The notes beneath the pieces were generated by a model. The model was not told the DNA's origin. It did no database searches and was given only the letters and a program-made list of their open reading frames with translations. The position numbers and the translations under genes were made by a program. This document shows positions 35,068 to 45,145 of a stretch of 64,000 nt of DNA, in pieces; the stretch's first letter is position 1; every line of letters starts with the position of its first letter. The stretch spans positions 62,001 through 126,000 of the forward strand of contig CALDZK010000004.1 in the NCBI GenBank assembly GCA_937944145.1, read 5' to 3'. This DNA is from an uncultured Candidatus Altimarinota bacterium. GTDB lineage: Bacteria > Patescibacteriota > Gracilibacteria > BD1-5 > UBA6164.

Positions 35068-36468
35068 TTAGAAGTTTACTACCGAAAATATAAGAATAAA
35101 AGCTAAAAATACAATGTTGAGAAAAAACATAATTACTCCACGGGAAACACTCCCTAGAATAACTATCATGATAGTCATAAGAAAGTAGAGTACTCATTTA
35201 TAATTAAAACTGAACTGTCAAAAATCATATCATATACGTATAAGACTCAAATAGACAAGAAAAAAGATAATATAGAATAATACTACAAAAAAGAGGACTT
35301 TTGTAAGATCTTTTATCATCTCTCACAAAAATTCAAGTACAAGTTTTCCTCCCTTACTCACAGCAGTATAAGATCCTACTGATCATGATTTCTTTGCTTT
35401 TAAGAGGGCTATATTTTGGTTTATAACTTTTCTTTTTATAAGAATTTTATCACGTTTCTCTTCGTTTTTTCAAAAAGGAAAAAATATAACTACAATATTT
35501 TTTAGAATCTCTTTTTGATTTTCTTTTCTTTTTTCTATGTATTTTTCCAATAGCAGAAGCGTCTTGAGAAAAGAGTATGATTCTTTATCTATTTCTTGTT
35601 TTTTTTGTTTTTTTCCTCCTAGAAAGTCATAGAAAGAGGCTCCTTCTCCAGACTTCTTAAACTGAGAAAAAAACGAACGAATCATATATTGTATATCCTT
35701 ATTTTTTTCTTTAAATTGTTTTCCTGATCCTATTTCTTTGAGAAGTTTATTGGTTTGATTCAGAAGTTCTTTTGAATTTTTGCTACGAGTGTCTTCGAGT
35801 TGCTCGAGTTCAATAATACCAATTTTTACAAGAGCAAGTTCTCCTATTTCTTTGAGTTTAGAGATATTTGTAGACTTTTTTATCTTTACGATACTATTGT
35901 AAATAGTTTTGAGTTTCTGTAGTCTTTCAACCGAAAGTTTATAATCAACCTCTTCTGTTACGATAGGATCAAGTTTTGTAAGTACTCTTTCTATGAGGGC
36001 ATGTGTCGACTCCAGTTCTTTTTTCTGATAAAAACTATTATCTATATCCTGTGCTTCTTTTACATCAATAACTTTTTTTTCGACTTTAGGAGATGCATTC
36101 GCCTCTATTTTCAAAGTATATCATTGTTCGAGATCACGAATAATACGTGATTTTTTTTGGTCATCGAGATACTCAGCATCTCACTCTGGATAGAGATATT
36201 TCACTGTATATCCGAGATCTTTTCTGAGTTTTACATAAGATTTAAATATATCTTCTCCTACAATAACTCCTGATTTTTCTTTTCATCCTGATATAATATG
36301 AAATATAAATTTTGTTCCTTGTATTTCACTGTTATCTGCAATTTTAATCGACAAAATAGAATATCACTCCTTGTGAATTCTTTCTCTTGCTTCGGACTCT
36401 GAGCCAGCTGTCAAAATAAGATTATACTTTTTGTTTGATTTTGATGCGACTATCCTAAATTTTTGCAT
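35068..36468 (-). CDS. Helical protein with C-terminal membrane helices (466 aa)
   Basis: ATG 36468. The first 50 residues (VASKSNKKYNLILTAGSE, then SEARERIHKEGYSILSI) resemble the small N-terminal element in front of GspF/PilC proteins. Residues 120-340 are Lys/Glu-rich helices, probably coiled coil. The last 110 residues contain three hydrophobic helices (for example VLFFVVLFYIIFFLVYLSL). It could be a membrane-anchored assembly factor. The PilC-like impression is inference from a short stretch only. It follows the upstream 83-residue gene by 4 bases. Confidence 0.62.
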
Positions 36469-36472
36469 TTTT

Positions 36473-36724
36473 CTAAGATAAAAGGTTTTTTGCTTGAGAG
36501 TTAATACTCATTTTTTCTTCAAGGAGAGAACATATTTCTGATGTTTTTCACATATCTTTTAGAGATTCACAAAACTCTGCTACTTGTGGTATTTTTTCTA
36601 CAACTTCAGCTGTTTCTATTACTCCTGATTCTATTTTTTTCAAAAGGTCTCAAAATCATTTTGGCATTTCTACTCCTTGTATTTGTTCATGTAATTGAGG
36701 AGTGTTTGGTGTATTTTTTAGCAT
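36473..36724 (-). CDS. Small helical hypothetical protein (83 aa)
   Basis: ATG 36724 to TAG 36473, with three TGA codons; two of them, PKGFGDLLKK, are only one codon apart. The product is helical and acidic with no known motif. It starts 3 bases after the upstream stop and 4 bases before the downstream start, so it is a fully embedded operon member. The standard code hides it. Confidence 0.6.
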
Positions 36725-36727
36725 TTT

Positions 36728-37039
36728 TTAGAGATTATGAAGTAAAAATGAAAAACTATTCATTTCTTGTTTTCTCTCTTCTGCTTCTTTTTTCTGCATT
36801 CCTGCTATAGTGGTAAAATTTTGTTTTTGTATATCCTGTATTTCTTCCATCTCTATCTCTTTTACAAAACTTGTAAGACTTTTATAGAGATTATTTATCT
36901 CTTTTTCTGAGAGTATATCTAGACACTGGAGATAGAGTTCTTTTTGTTCCTCAGGTATCTCTAAGGATTGTATCATCGTCTCCACAAGCTTGGCTTTATT
37001 TGAAAGCTTCTTTTGTTTTTCAAGAAAAGTAAACAACAT
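36728..37039 (-). CDS. Small helical hypothetical protein (103 aa), first gene of a long operon
   Basis: Start chosen at ATG 37039 (MLFTFLEKQKKLSNK); an in-frame ATG at 37096 would add an unlikely Tyr/Ile-rich stretch. Entirely helical, Glu/Lys/Gln-rich. No TGA. It is the first of ten same-strand genes running to rluB. No family recognised. Confidence 0.58.
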   Translation of the reverse strand: MLFTFLEKQKKLSNKAKLVETMIQSLEIPEEQKELYLQCLDILSEKEINNLYKSLTSFVKEIEMEEIQDIQKQNFTTIAGMQKKEAEERKQEMNSFSFLLHNL

Positions 37040-37339
37040 AGAGTTTTTCTTAAGATTATTCTTTACAATCGTATCATAAATATAAATATAAAACAAATAT
37101 ATTAAATATAGTAGTAGTAGTAGGGATCTATGTAAAAAACTTCTAAAGGCTTAGTATAGATATTTATATTTTTTATGGTTCTCAAAAGATGTAAAAATAC
37201 TAGATTTTTTCAGCTATTTTAAGAGCTATATATTTTTTACACATTCTTTTTATTATATTTTTAAAAAAGCATTGACTTGCTTTTGTCTTGAAAAACATAT
37301 AGTAAAAAATGTAAGTATTTTTTTTAGAGTAAATAACAT
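37040..37339. other. 300-base divergent intergenic region
   Basis: Very AT-rich. Contains five tandem TAG units at 37109-37123 and a candidate promoter for ctpA at 37272-37303. The promoter of the minus-strand operon must also be here, but I cannot place it. No gene seen. Confidence 0.45.
37272..37303 (+). promoter_or_regulatory. Candidate promoter of ctpA
   Basis: A -35-like TTGACT (37272-37277) and a -10-like CATATA (37296-37301, spacing 18) or TATAGT (37298-37303, spacing 20). The start of ctpA lies 37-40 bases downstream. Spacing is not ideal. Confidence 0.4.
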
Positions 37340-38629
37340 ATGTCAGAAAAAAATAGTGGTTTTTCAAAGATTATCTTTCTTGTTTTCACAAGTTTTTTAC
37401 TGGGGATAATATTTTCCCAATATATAGAGAAAAACCCTAGAAGTAACTTGTGAACAACTTGAGTAAAACATGATAAAAGCCTCGAAGAGACATCGAGAAA
37501 TGATTTAGATTTTTCAAATTTTTGGAAGACTTATGATATCTTAAAACAAGAATACTTTTTGGCAGAAAATGTCTCTAAGTCAGATATAGAAACAGGTATT
37601 ATACAGGGACTTGTTGAGTCACTATGAGATCCTCACAGTGATTTTTTGGATCCAGAAACAAATAAAAAGTTTCAAGAGGTTCTTTCTGGGGACTTTGAGT
37701 GAATTGGAGCAGTAGTTGAAAAAGTTCCCCTTTGAGTTCAGGTAGAGAGACTTATAAAATGATCCCCAGCAAAACAGGCAGGAATTATATCAGGCGATAT
37801 TATTATTGCAGTAAACGGTGAAGATATAGATAAACTTGATCTCTATGACGCAGTAGAAAAAATAAAAGGAGACGCAGGAACACAAGCACTTCTCAAGATA
37901 TTTAGAGCAGGAGAATCAGACTTTCTAGAAATACCTGTCATACGTGACAAGATACAGATCCCTTCAGTGGAGTGAGAAGTGCTCGATGGAGATATCTGAT
38001 ATATTGCGATAAACTTGTATGGAGAGACTACGACAGAAGAGTTCAAAAAAACTCTCCAAGAAATTCAAGACCAAGATATACAGGGACTTATTTTGGACGT
38101 ACGTGATAACGGGGGGGGATACCTACAAAGTGCTGTTGAGATACTTTCTGGTTTTATAGAAGATGGACAAGTCTTGGTTGAGACACGTTACAGAGATAGT
38201 TTCTTTGATAGGAAGTTTTATAGCTCTAACTCTGAAGTTTTTGATAAAAAAATAGTGGTTCTCATAAATAGAAATTCTGCTAGTGCGTCAGAAATAACAG
38301 CTTGAGCTCTTAGGGAGTATGATAAAGCTATACTTGTTGGAGAAAAGAGTTATGGGAAATGATCAGTACAGCAACCATTTGATATAGATGGAGGAAGTCT
38401 CCTGAAACTTACGATAGCACACTGGTTTACCCCAAAAGGAAAATCTATAGAAGAAGAAGGAATTAATCCTGATATAGAGGTAGTATTTCAAGATGAAGAC
38501 TTTGAAAATGACTATGATAGACAACTAGAAGAAGCCAAGAAAATACTAGAATCTTTCAAGAAAGTTGGGAGTATACAACTCGCAATTGACCGTTATAATT
38601 CTCTCCAAGAACAAGAGGTTCAAGAATAA
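37340..38629 (+). CDS. ctpA: Carboxy-terminal processing protease (S41, CtpA/Tsp family)
   Basis: 429 residues. One membrane helix (residues 10-28) anchors the protein with the rest outside. A PDZ domain follows at about 115-205 (GVQVERLIKGSPAKQAGI with GDIIIAVNG). The catalytic part has the NRNSASASE serine motif and the SYGKGSVQQPF lysine motif, where the Gly after Lys is TGA. It would trim or degrade exported proteins at their C-termini. About eight TGA codons. Stands alone. Confidence 0.93.
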
Positions 38630-38747
38630 AAAACAAATTTGCAACAGCTCATTTTTTGTCTATATTTAAGTATATATTTTAGTCTATTATAGAGCATATA
38701 TGAACTACAAACTCACTACGAAGCTCGTTTTATTCTCTTGTTAAATT

Positions 38748-38927
38748 ATGGGATTTACAGAAATTATTCTTTTATTACAATCAGTATATTGACTTGATTT
38801 TAATCATGATAATTTTTGTCAAAATCTCTATTTTCAGCCAAATGCCCTAGAGCAGATGGAATTATTTCACTGTGATATACAGTCGACATCCCAGATTATT
38901 TCACAAGTAAGGCAGGGAATATATTAA
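38748..38927 (+). CDS. Small ORF upstream of glyA (59 aa)
   Basis: ATG 38748 to TAA 38925 with one TGA (reads SVY-Gly-LDF). The product has a mixed composition with two Cys (NFCQNLYF, ELFHCDIQ) and reads like a real small protein. It ends 17 bases before the glyA start. No clear ribosome binding site is visible and no family was recognised. Confidence 0.45.
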
Positions 38928-38944
38928 ATCTTTACTAAAATTTT

Positions 38945-40267
38945 ATGAATTTTGATCATCTCCAAAAAACAGATCCTACTCTTTTTTGATATATACAGGA
39001 AGAAAGAGAGAGGCAAGAAACAAGCCTAGAATTGATTCCCAGTGAATGTATAGCAAGCCTCTCAACCATAGAAGCACTCGGATCTCCCTTTACCAATAAG
39101 TACTCAGAAGGATATGTTGGTAAAAGATATTATTGATGAAACGAAGTCGTTGATAAAGTAGAACAGATAGCTATAGATAGAGCTAAAGAACTCTTTTGAG
39201 TAGAACATGTTAACGTACAGCCATACTCTGGAAGCCCTGCAAACTTTGCGGTATATAATGCTATTTGTGAACCAGGGGATACCACTATGGGACTCTCTCT
39301 GGTAGAAGGAGGGCACTTGACTCATGGACACGCAGTTTCTGCTACTGGAAAGTTTTTCAATGCTATACAGTACGGTCTTAACGCAGAAGGGTATCTCGAT
39401 ATGGAGCAAGTAGAGAAACTTGCTCTTGAGCGTAAACCAAAACTTATCTGGTGTGGAACAACAGCGTATTCTCGCGCAGTGGATTTTGAAAAATTTGGAG
39501 AAATAGCAGACAAAATAGGAGCCTATCTCGTAGCAGACATCTCTCATATATCTGGACTCGTGGCTACAGGAGCTCACCAAGACCCAGTTCCTTATGTGCA
39601 TTTGATGACGACCACCACACACAAAACTCTTCGTGGACCCAGAGGAGGAATGATCATGGTCACTAAAAAAGGTCTTGATTTTGATCTAGAGCTTGCAAAA
39701 AAAATAGATAAATCTGTATTTCCAGGTCTCCAGTGAGGACCTCATAATCACCAAACATTGGCTATAGCTGCAGCTCTTTGAGAGGCCTTGAAGCCAGAAT
39801 TTCAACAAATGAGTCATCAAATAGTAAAAAACGCAAAAGCTCTCGCAAAGAGACTCATAGAGCATGGTTTTGATCTCGCTGCAGGAGGAACAGATAACCA
39901 CCTTATACTTATGGGAGTTGGAAAATGAAGGGGACAGTTTATGCAAGACGCGCTGGATGTAGCAGGAATTACTATGAATAAAAATACTATTCCAAACGAG
40001 CCATGTTCTCCATTTCACCCAAGTGGTGTCAGGATGGGGACTCCTATTATGACTATGAGAGGGATGGGAGAAGCACAAATGCTGCAAGTAGCAGACTGGA
40101 TGAAGCGAGTTTTTGATAATGTTTCAGGGTTTGAGTACTCTGAGGATAAACAGGAGAGGAAAAGAATTCTCCAAGAATTTACAAAACATATTCAAGAAGA
40201 TATAGAACTCCAAACTATCAGAAAAGAGGTTGCAGAACTCTGCAAAGGCTTTCCTATCTATCAGTAG
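38945..40267 (+). CDS. glyA: Serine hydroxymethyltransferase
   Basis: Converts serine and tetrahydrofolate to glycine and methylene-THF with pyridoxal phosphate. 440 residues. Seen: [27 protein letters not shown] (the two Gly at 64-65 are TGA-TGA), [14 protein letters not shown], the PLP-binding Lys 227 in [14 protein letters not shown], and PGLQGGPHNH with Gly 264 as TGA. These motifs are invariant in the family, so they are direct evidence for the recoding. Seven TGA codons in all. In an organism that spends an extra codon on Gly, this is also the enzyme that makes glycine. Confidence 0.97.
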
Positions 40268-40333
40268 ATTTTTTCCAAAAAATGTGTATACTCAGAGTAG
40301 TTCATTGAGGGTATTTTCTAAAAGTACACTTCT

Positions 40334-40900
40334 ATGAAAATCTTTTCAAATTTTGATACAAAATTTTTGGATGTCGTTTTAGCTAATAAACTCAAGTCTT
40401 TTAAAAAAGATGAGATTTTTGTAATAAAACGCTCCCGTTATTATTTTGTCTTCAAAGTATTATTTCATTTTATAGGATATATTTCTGTCCTTGTGGGGCT
40501 CGTATGTTTTCTTGTGTATCTGGATTGCCCTCCTATAGGTTTTGTAATACTTTGTATTGCTTGGACGATTGTTGCTTGGTTTCGCGTCGTTCATAAGCTC
40601 CTGAAGTATCTCTATGACTTTACGATTGTTACTCCCAAAGGGATAACGACTTTTAAACAAAAATGAATTCTTCATAGTATCATAAAAGAGATCCCTGCTA
40701 AGAGAATCAAAGCTATTGAGATATGTAGAACCACACTGCTAGGAAATATCTTTCGTTATGGAAATGTCGATGTCGTTGCAGATCTCTCGGATGTCTCTCA
40801 GAGAGGTTCTGATAGTGAGGACTCCTGGGTTATTGGACTGACCTATGTCGACTACCCTTATGAGGTAAAAGAGCGTATTTCAAAAACATGTTTTCATTAG
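40334..40900 (+). CDS. PH-domain membrane protein
   Basis: 188 residues. A cytoplasmic start, two membrane helices (about 40-62 and 66-88), then a beta domain with YDFTIVTPKGITTFKQK, the same pattern as the protein at 6458 (tail contains GNIFRYGNVDVV, matched there by SNIFNYGTILVK). One TGA at residue 111. Bacterial PH family by pattern; role unknown. Followed by a membrane protein gene after 52 bases. Confidence 0.68.
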
Positions 40901-40952
40901 TATATTTATCTGTAAAATAGCCTCCAAATATATCATTTGCTAGTATTTTTTC

Positions 40953-41651
40953 ATGCTTCAACAGCTCCTACAACAATCTCGTATATTTTCTCGCGAAAAC
41001 TGGTGGGTATATATTCTCTTACTTCTTTGTCTGGGGCTTATATTTTTTACCTGAAAAGGAAGCCTCATAGAAGTACTTCTACTTTTTTTGATCAACCTCC
41101 TTGGAAATATCTGTATGATGATCATGCAGGACTCCTACTCAAAACAACAGTTTCGAGTTGGCTCAACATTTTTACTTATATCCAATATGATATTTTTAGG
41201 AATTGCGCTCTACTCGTTTCTTTTCAATGAAGAAAAACAGTATTTATATTGGCAAGTATCTTTTATGCTTTGAGGGATGAGGTCTTTTCTACAGTATAAT
41301 TTTTATAAGAGTTTTTGGTTTCTCAGTGGTATAACCGTTGGTATTATAAATATATGTATCCTCTCATATATACTTTTGTTTCTGGATTTTCCATGGTATG
41401 GAATTATTCAATCCTTTGGTTTTGCAATAATTACCTATGGTCTTATACTGCTCAACGATATACATCGCTATATGTATCATTTACTAGGAACAACGATTCT
41501 TGTCATTGGGTCTATTTGATGACTTTATGTCAATTATGTATCTGGGACGATATTTTGAATTACGGTTTCCTATAGTGTGCTATCTCTTACAGTTTTGTCC
41601 TTTTATGTAAGGGTTCTACCTACTTATATTTCGAGAATTAAAAAACTATAG
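40953..41651 (+). CDS. Multi-pass membrane protein, unrecognised (232 aa)
   Basis: ATG 40953 to TAG 41649. Six or seven hydrophobic helices with few charges between them. Five TGA codons, including a TGA-TGA pair in IGGLYVNYV. It lies 2 bases before the WecA-type transferase, so the two are coupled. It may assist polymer synthesis or export; no family identified. Confidence 0.62.
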
Positions 41652-41653
41652 AC

Positions 41654-42718
41654 ATGTTGACATATATTATTTTATTTACTGTAACTATAGTTGTAACACT
41701 CCTAGCTATTTGTCTACTGCAAAGGGTATTTTATAAATTCGACATACTAGACAATCCTAAAAAATATGGGAAAGAGAGAGATGCTATTCCATATGGAATG
41801 GGAATTATTTTTTTTCTTGTATTTTTTCTGATCAGTTATTTTTTTATAGAACCTAGTTACAAGCTGTATCTGATATGGTTTTTTTGAGGACTTGTTACTA
41901 CAGTGAGTTTCATCGATGATAGACTCAAAATAAGTCCCAAACGGAGGCTCGTCATGCAAATATGTATCGGGACGATTATAGGAATCACTTCTATAAAGAT
42001 AGGATATGTGAGTAGTATATTTGGAGGTATTGTTGACCTAAAGACACATTCTCTACAGTTTTTGGGTATGGAAGTGTTTGTTATCCCTCTGCTATTTACA
42101 ATTGCTTGGTATGTATTTGTTTTCAATGCCCTGAATTGGACCGATGGGATACAGGGAAACACGACAAGTCTTTCCATTATCAGTTTTTTTGTGATTTTTC
42201 TCCTGGGGCTCAAACTCTATATCACTGATGATCACTCAGCACTGAGAAACAACGCAGAGTTTATCATGCAGATCACTCTGATACTTGTAGGGATACTTAT
42301 CCCTTTTTGGTTTTTTGATATCAAGGAAAAACTCCTAATGGGAGATACGGGAACTATGTTTTTGGGATTTATGCTTGCAACGATCGCTATCATCTCAGGG
42401 GGAAAGATCGCTACAGTTCTCGTCGTGTTTGGGATCTACGCAGTGGACGCTCTCTATGTTGTTATTAGGAGGCTGCTGCGTGGGAAAAACCCCCTGCAGG
42501 GTGATTTTACCCATCTACATCATCGTTTGCTCGATCTGGGACTGTCTCATACACAGGTACTTGTATTTGTTGGGGGGATTTCCTTTGTCTTTGGAGTGAT
42601 GGCCCTGTTTCTTGATAAGTTTGGGAAAATGCTTATCTTTGGAGTGATTGTTTTGGTAGTAGTGTTTCTCAATCAGATTTTGGAGAAGATATATCGTATA
42701 AGTAGTAGCAAGAAATAA
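41654..42718 (+). CDS. Undecaprenyl-phosphate sugar-1-phosphate transferase (WecA/TagO type)
   Basis: Membrane enzyme that loads a sugar phosphate on the lipid carrier, starting cell-surface polymer synthesis. 354 residues, about ten helices. Seen: FIDDRLKIS (the Asp-Asp motif, near residue 86), NALNWTDGIQG, LLMGDTGTMFLGF, and a His-rich loop FTHLHHRLLDLGLSHTQ, which marks WecA/TagO/RgpG rather than MraY. One TGA (WFF-Gly-GLVTT). The polymer it starts could be the anchor for the SLH-domain surface protein; that link is inference. Confidence 0.88.
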
Positions 42719-42719
42719 T

Positions 42720-42893
42720 ATGACATTTCAATTTAAGAACTTTGACCCTGATGAACCAAATCCTTATGAAAATGAGAAGTTTTGAGGTTGGCTGGAAGAA
42801 GGAGAAGATTGAGTATATAGACCTCAAAAGAGAATCGAGTATTACAAACAAGAAACCATTAATATTCTCACACATTATCTTTCATGAAAATAG
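42720..42893 (+). CDS. Small acidic ORF overlapping fmt (57 aa)
   Basis: ATG 42720 to TAG 42891, with three TGA codons (KFGGWLEEGEDGVYRPQKR, positions 21-39). It starts one base after the transferase stop and its last 10 bases overlap the fmt start, so it lies in an unbroken coupled series. The composition is acidic and aromatic. No family recognised; the standard code hides it. Confidence 0.55.
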
Positions 42894-43879
42894 CATTTTT
42901 TTGAACTCCATCATTTGCAGCTGATATATTGTCAGGTATTTTAACGTATGATGATATAGAAGTATCTCTGGTAGTGAGTCAGCCAGATAAGCCAGTAGGG
43001 AGAAAGAAAGAACTTACCATAACTCCCGTAAAAAAAATAGCTCAAGAGCATGCTATAGAAGTACAGCAACCAATCAGACTCAAAGACAATACAGATTTTG
43101 AAACAACCCTCAGAGACTTAGAGCTCGACTTTATCGTCGTCGTTGCCTACGGAAAAATCATCCCTCAAAGTATTCTAAGCATTCCTAAACACGGCTGTAT
43201 CAATCTGCATGGGAGCATACTACCCCTCTATAGAGGTGCGAGTCCAGTCCAGTCTGCTATAGCTGATGGACGCTGTGAGACATGATTGACAACTATGTAT
43301 ATGAATGCGCGTATGGATGAGGGAGATGTCCTCAAAATAGCAAAGATCGATGTAGACAAAGACGACACATCTCCTGATATTTTCCAAAAATTTACAAGAG
43401 TGTGACCAGATCTCCTATGCTCTACCCTCACAGATATCATCGCTGGAACTCTGAGCTGAACTCCTCAGGAGCATGATCAGGCAAGCTACTGTCACATGAT
43501 ACAAAAAATAGATGGAGAAGTATCATTTTCTGAGGAAAATGCTAACCAGATCTATGACAAATTTCGAGCTTTTCAACCATGGCCATGAGTGTATACATAT
43601 ATAGGGGATAAGAAATTGGGGCTGGAGAGTATATCTTTTGAAACCCTCCCCCGACCCCTCCCTGACAGGAGGGGGGTAGGCGTAGCTCCTTCTCCCCTGT
43701 TAGGGGGAGATAGAGAGGGAGGACTTGTTCCATGATTATTCCTCAAAATCAACAAAAGAACCTATGGAGTCGTATGCGCTGACAAAGAAATACTCCTGCT
43801 TCATCAGGTGAAACCTGAGTGAAAGAAGAGTATGGATATAGTGAGTTTTGTGAATGGCAATAGGGAATTATTTCAATAA
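42884..43879 (+). CDS. fmt: Methionyl-tRNA formyltransferase Fmt with inserted repeat
   Basis: Formylates initiator Met-tRNA. 331 residues. Seen: FFGTPSFAADIL (Gly 7 is TGA), VVVAYGKIIPQ, the catalytic NLHGSILPLYRGASPVQSAI and MDEGDVL. The C-terminal domain ends with VKPEGKKSMDIVSFVNG. Between two strands of the C-terminal domain, around residues 253-280, there is a GC-rich in-frame insertion rich in Pro, Arg and Gly, encoded by nested palindromes (see the repeat at 43644). About seven TGA codons, none inside the inserted stretch. Confidence 0.93.
43644..43724. repeat. GC-rich nested palindromic element inside fmt
   Basis: About 80 bases with far higher G+C than the surroundings. It contains CCCCTCC-CTGACA-GGAGGGG, then TCTCCCC-TGTTA-GGGGGAGA, and the outer CCTCCC / GGGAGG ends also pair. 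It adds no stop and keeps the fmt frame. It looks like a mobile palindromic (REP/MITE-like) element of the kind seen as CCTCCCC repeats in other bacteria. Confidence 0.7.
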
Positions 43880-43880
43880 A

Positions 43881-43917
43881 AAACTCCCAGGTGGCCTCCG
43901 AGCCACCTGGGAGTTTT
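43881..43917. terminator. Bidirectional terminator between fmt and a small minus-strand gene
   Basis: A 14-16 base perfect stem (AAACTCCCAGGTGGC / GCCACCTGGGAGTTTT) with loop CTCCGA. It is preceded by A and followed by T, so it can stop transcripts from both sides. fmt ends at 43879 and the minus gene ends at 43928. Confidence 0.88.
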
Positions 43918-43927
43918 AGGAAGGTTG

Positions 43928-44107
43928 TTATTCCGTATGAAATAACTTTTCTATTAGTAAGAAAGTTATACTTATGGCTATTCCTAATCTGAATAATAAC
44001 CAATGGGTGTTAGCTTCGCCACCTACTATTGTAGGAGGTTCACTTCCTAGAAATATCACTGTTCCCCATGATATTATAAACAGGACTATTAATATTTTTT
44101 TGAGCAT
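43928..44107 (-). CDS. Small two-helix membrane protein (59 aa)
   Basis: ATG 44107 is preceded by a good ribosome binding site (GGAGAGT, 5 bases away), and TAA is at 43928, just before the shared terminator. Two hydrophobic helices (residues 3-19, LKKILIVLFIISWGTVI; and 38-53) are separated by a Gly/Pro loop (GSEPPTIVGGEANTHW). All five glycines are GGN. It is preferred over the overlapping plus-strand frame 43974-44159, which has no ribosome binding site. Function unknown. Confidence 0.62.
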   Translation of the reverse strand: MLKKILIVLFIISWGTVIFLGSEPPTIVGGEANTHWLLFRLGIAISITFLLIEKLFHTE

Positions 44108-44291
44108 TATACTCTCCTTCCTCGCCCTTCACCTGGACGAGATTAATTGTTTCAATTAACTCGCACATGCGAGGACAAAACTATCTTACACAATATATAT
44201 ATACAAGTCAAATATATTTTTGTTTCGTCAAGCTTGATAATTTCCTCCTTTTTTTTACACTCATACACAACTACATTCTAGTTACACATTT

Positions 44292-45053
44292 ATGCTCAAC
44301 ATCGCACTCAATACATTCAAAGAAATCGTGAGAAATAAGTTTCTGTACATGATACTTTTTTTTGCGGGAATATTTATCGTATTTTCTCTCGCACTAGGGA
44401 AACTGACCATAGGAGAAGATGAGAAGGTAATAGTGGATTTTGGTCTGGGGATGATAGAGCTCTTTGGTCTTGTTGGAGTCCTATTTGTGGGGAGTCAGCT
44501 CCTGTTTCGAGAGATAGAGGGAAAGACTATTTTTTTGATTCTCAGTAAACCGATCAAAAGACAGGAGTTTATCCTGGGGAAATTTTTTGGATTTTCTTTT
44601 ACGGTGTTTTTGATTGTATTGTTTCAGGCTGGAGTATTTCTGAGCGTGTTATTACTTCGAGGAATAGAGATCAGTGAACTCATAATGATTTCTCTCTTTT
44701 TTACCTTTTTGAAACTAGAGCTTGTTTTGGGATTGGTATTTTTCCTCTCTACCTTTATGTCAAACATCCTGACGATACTGGTATCGCTCATGACCTATGT
44801 AGTGGCACATGGTTTTACACTTCTGCTTGATCTATTTTCTCGAGGAGAATCCTCTCTACTCCTGATTTCTACCAAGATACTGCAGGTGATTTTCCCTCCA
44901 CTAGAAGCCCTCAATACCAAGGATATAATCGGGAGTTTCTCAGATATCTCAGTCCAATATATGGCTTTCAATAGTATATATGCGTTTCTCTACCTTACTA
45001 TTATTCTATTTTTTACGGTGCTGATATTTGAGCGCAAGAAATTTGAAGACTAG
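44292..45053 (+). CDS. ABC-2 type transporter permease
   Basis: 253 residues with six hydrophobic helices. The start MLNIALNTFKEIVRNKFLY and the motif REIEGKTIFLILSKPIKRQEFILGK, read in two parts, are typical of NatB/YhaP-like ABC-2 permeases. No ATP-binding subunit is adjacent, so it must pair with one encoded elsewhere. It has no TGA at all, and uses more GGG and CTG than neighbours. Substrate unknown. Confidence 0.82.
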   Translation: MLNIALNTFKEIVRNKFLYMILFFAGIFIVFSLALGKLTIGEDEKVIVDFGLGMIELFGLVGVLFVGSQLLFREIEGKTIFLILSKPIKRQEFILGKFFGFSFTVFLIVLFQAGVFLSVLLLRGIEISELIMISLFFTFLKLELVLGLVFFLSTFMSNILTILVSLMTYVVAHGFTLLLDLFSRGESSLLLISTKILQVIFPPLEALNTKDIIGSFSDISVQYMAFNSIYAFLYLTIILFFTVLIFERKKFED

Positions 45054-45145
45054 AAAAACTACTCTAAAGAGAGTTCATTTTACAAACTCTCAAAAATACA
45101 TAAGCTCAGGAGCATATAACTCCATATCATAACACAACAATTGCC

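Noticed and set aside
37109-37123. TAG trinucleotide repeat as a regulatory or phase-variable site
   Set aside because: Only five units in an AT-rich gap and not positioned between promoter boxes; no evidence of function.
43974-44159. Plus-strand 61-codon frame with a hydrophobic end
   Set aside because: It overlaps the minus-strand gene 43928-44107, which has a good ribosome binding site, a sensible two-helix product and a terminator; the plus frame has none of these.
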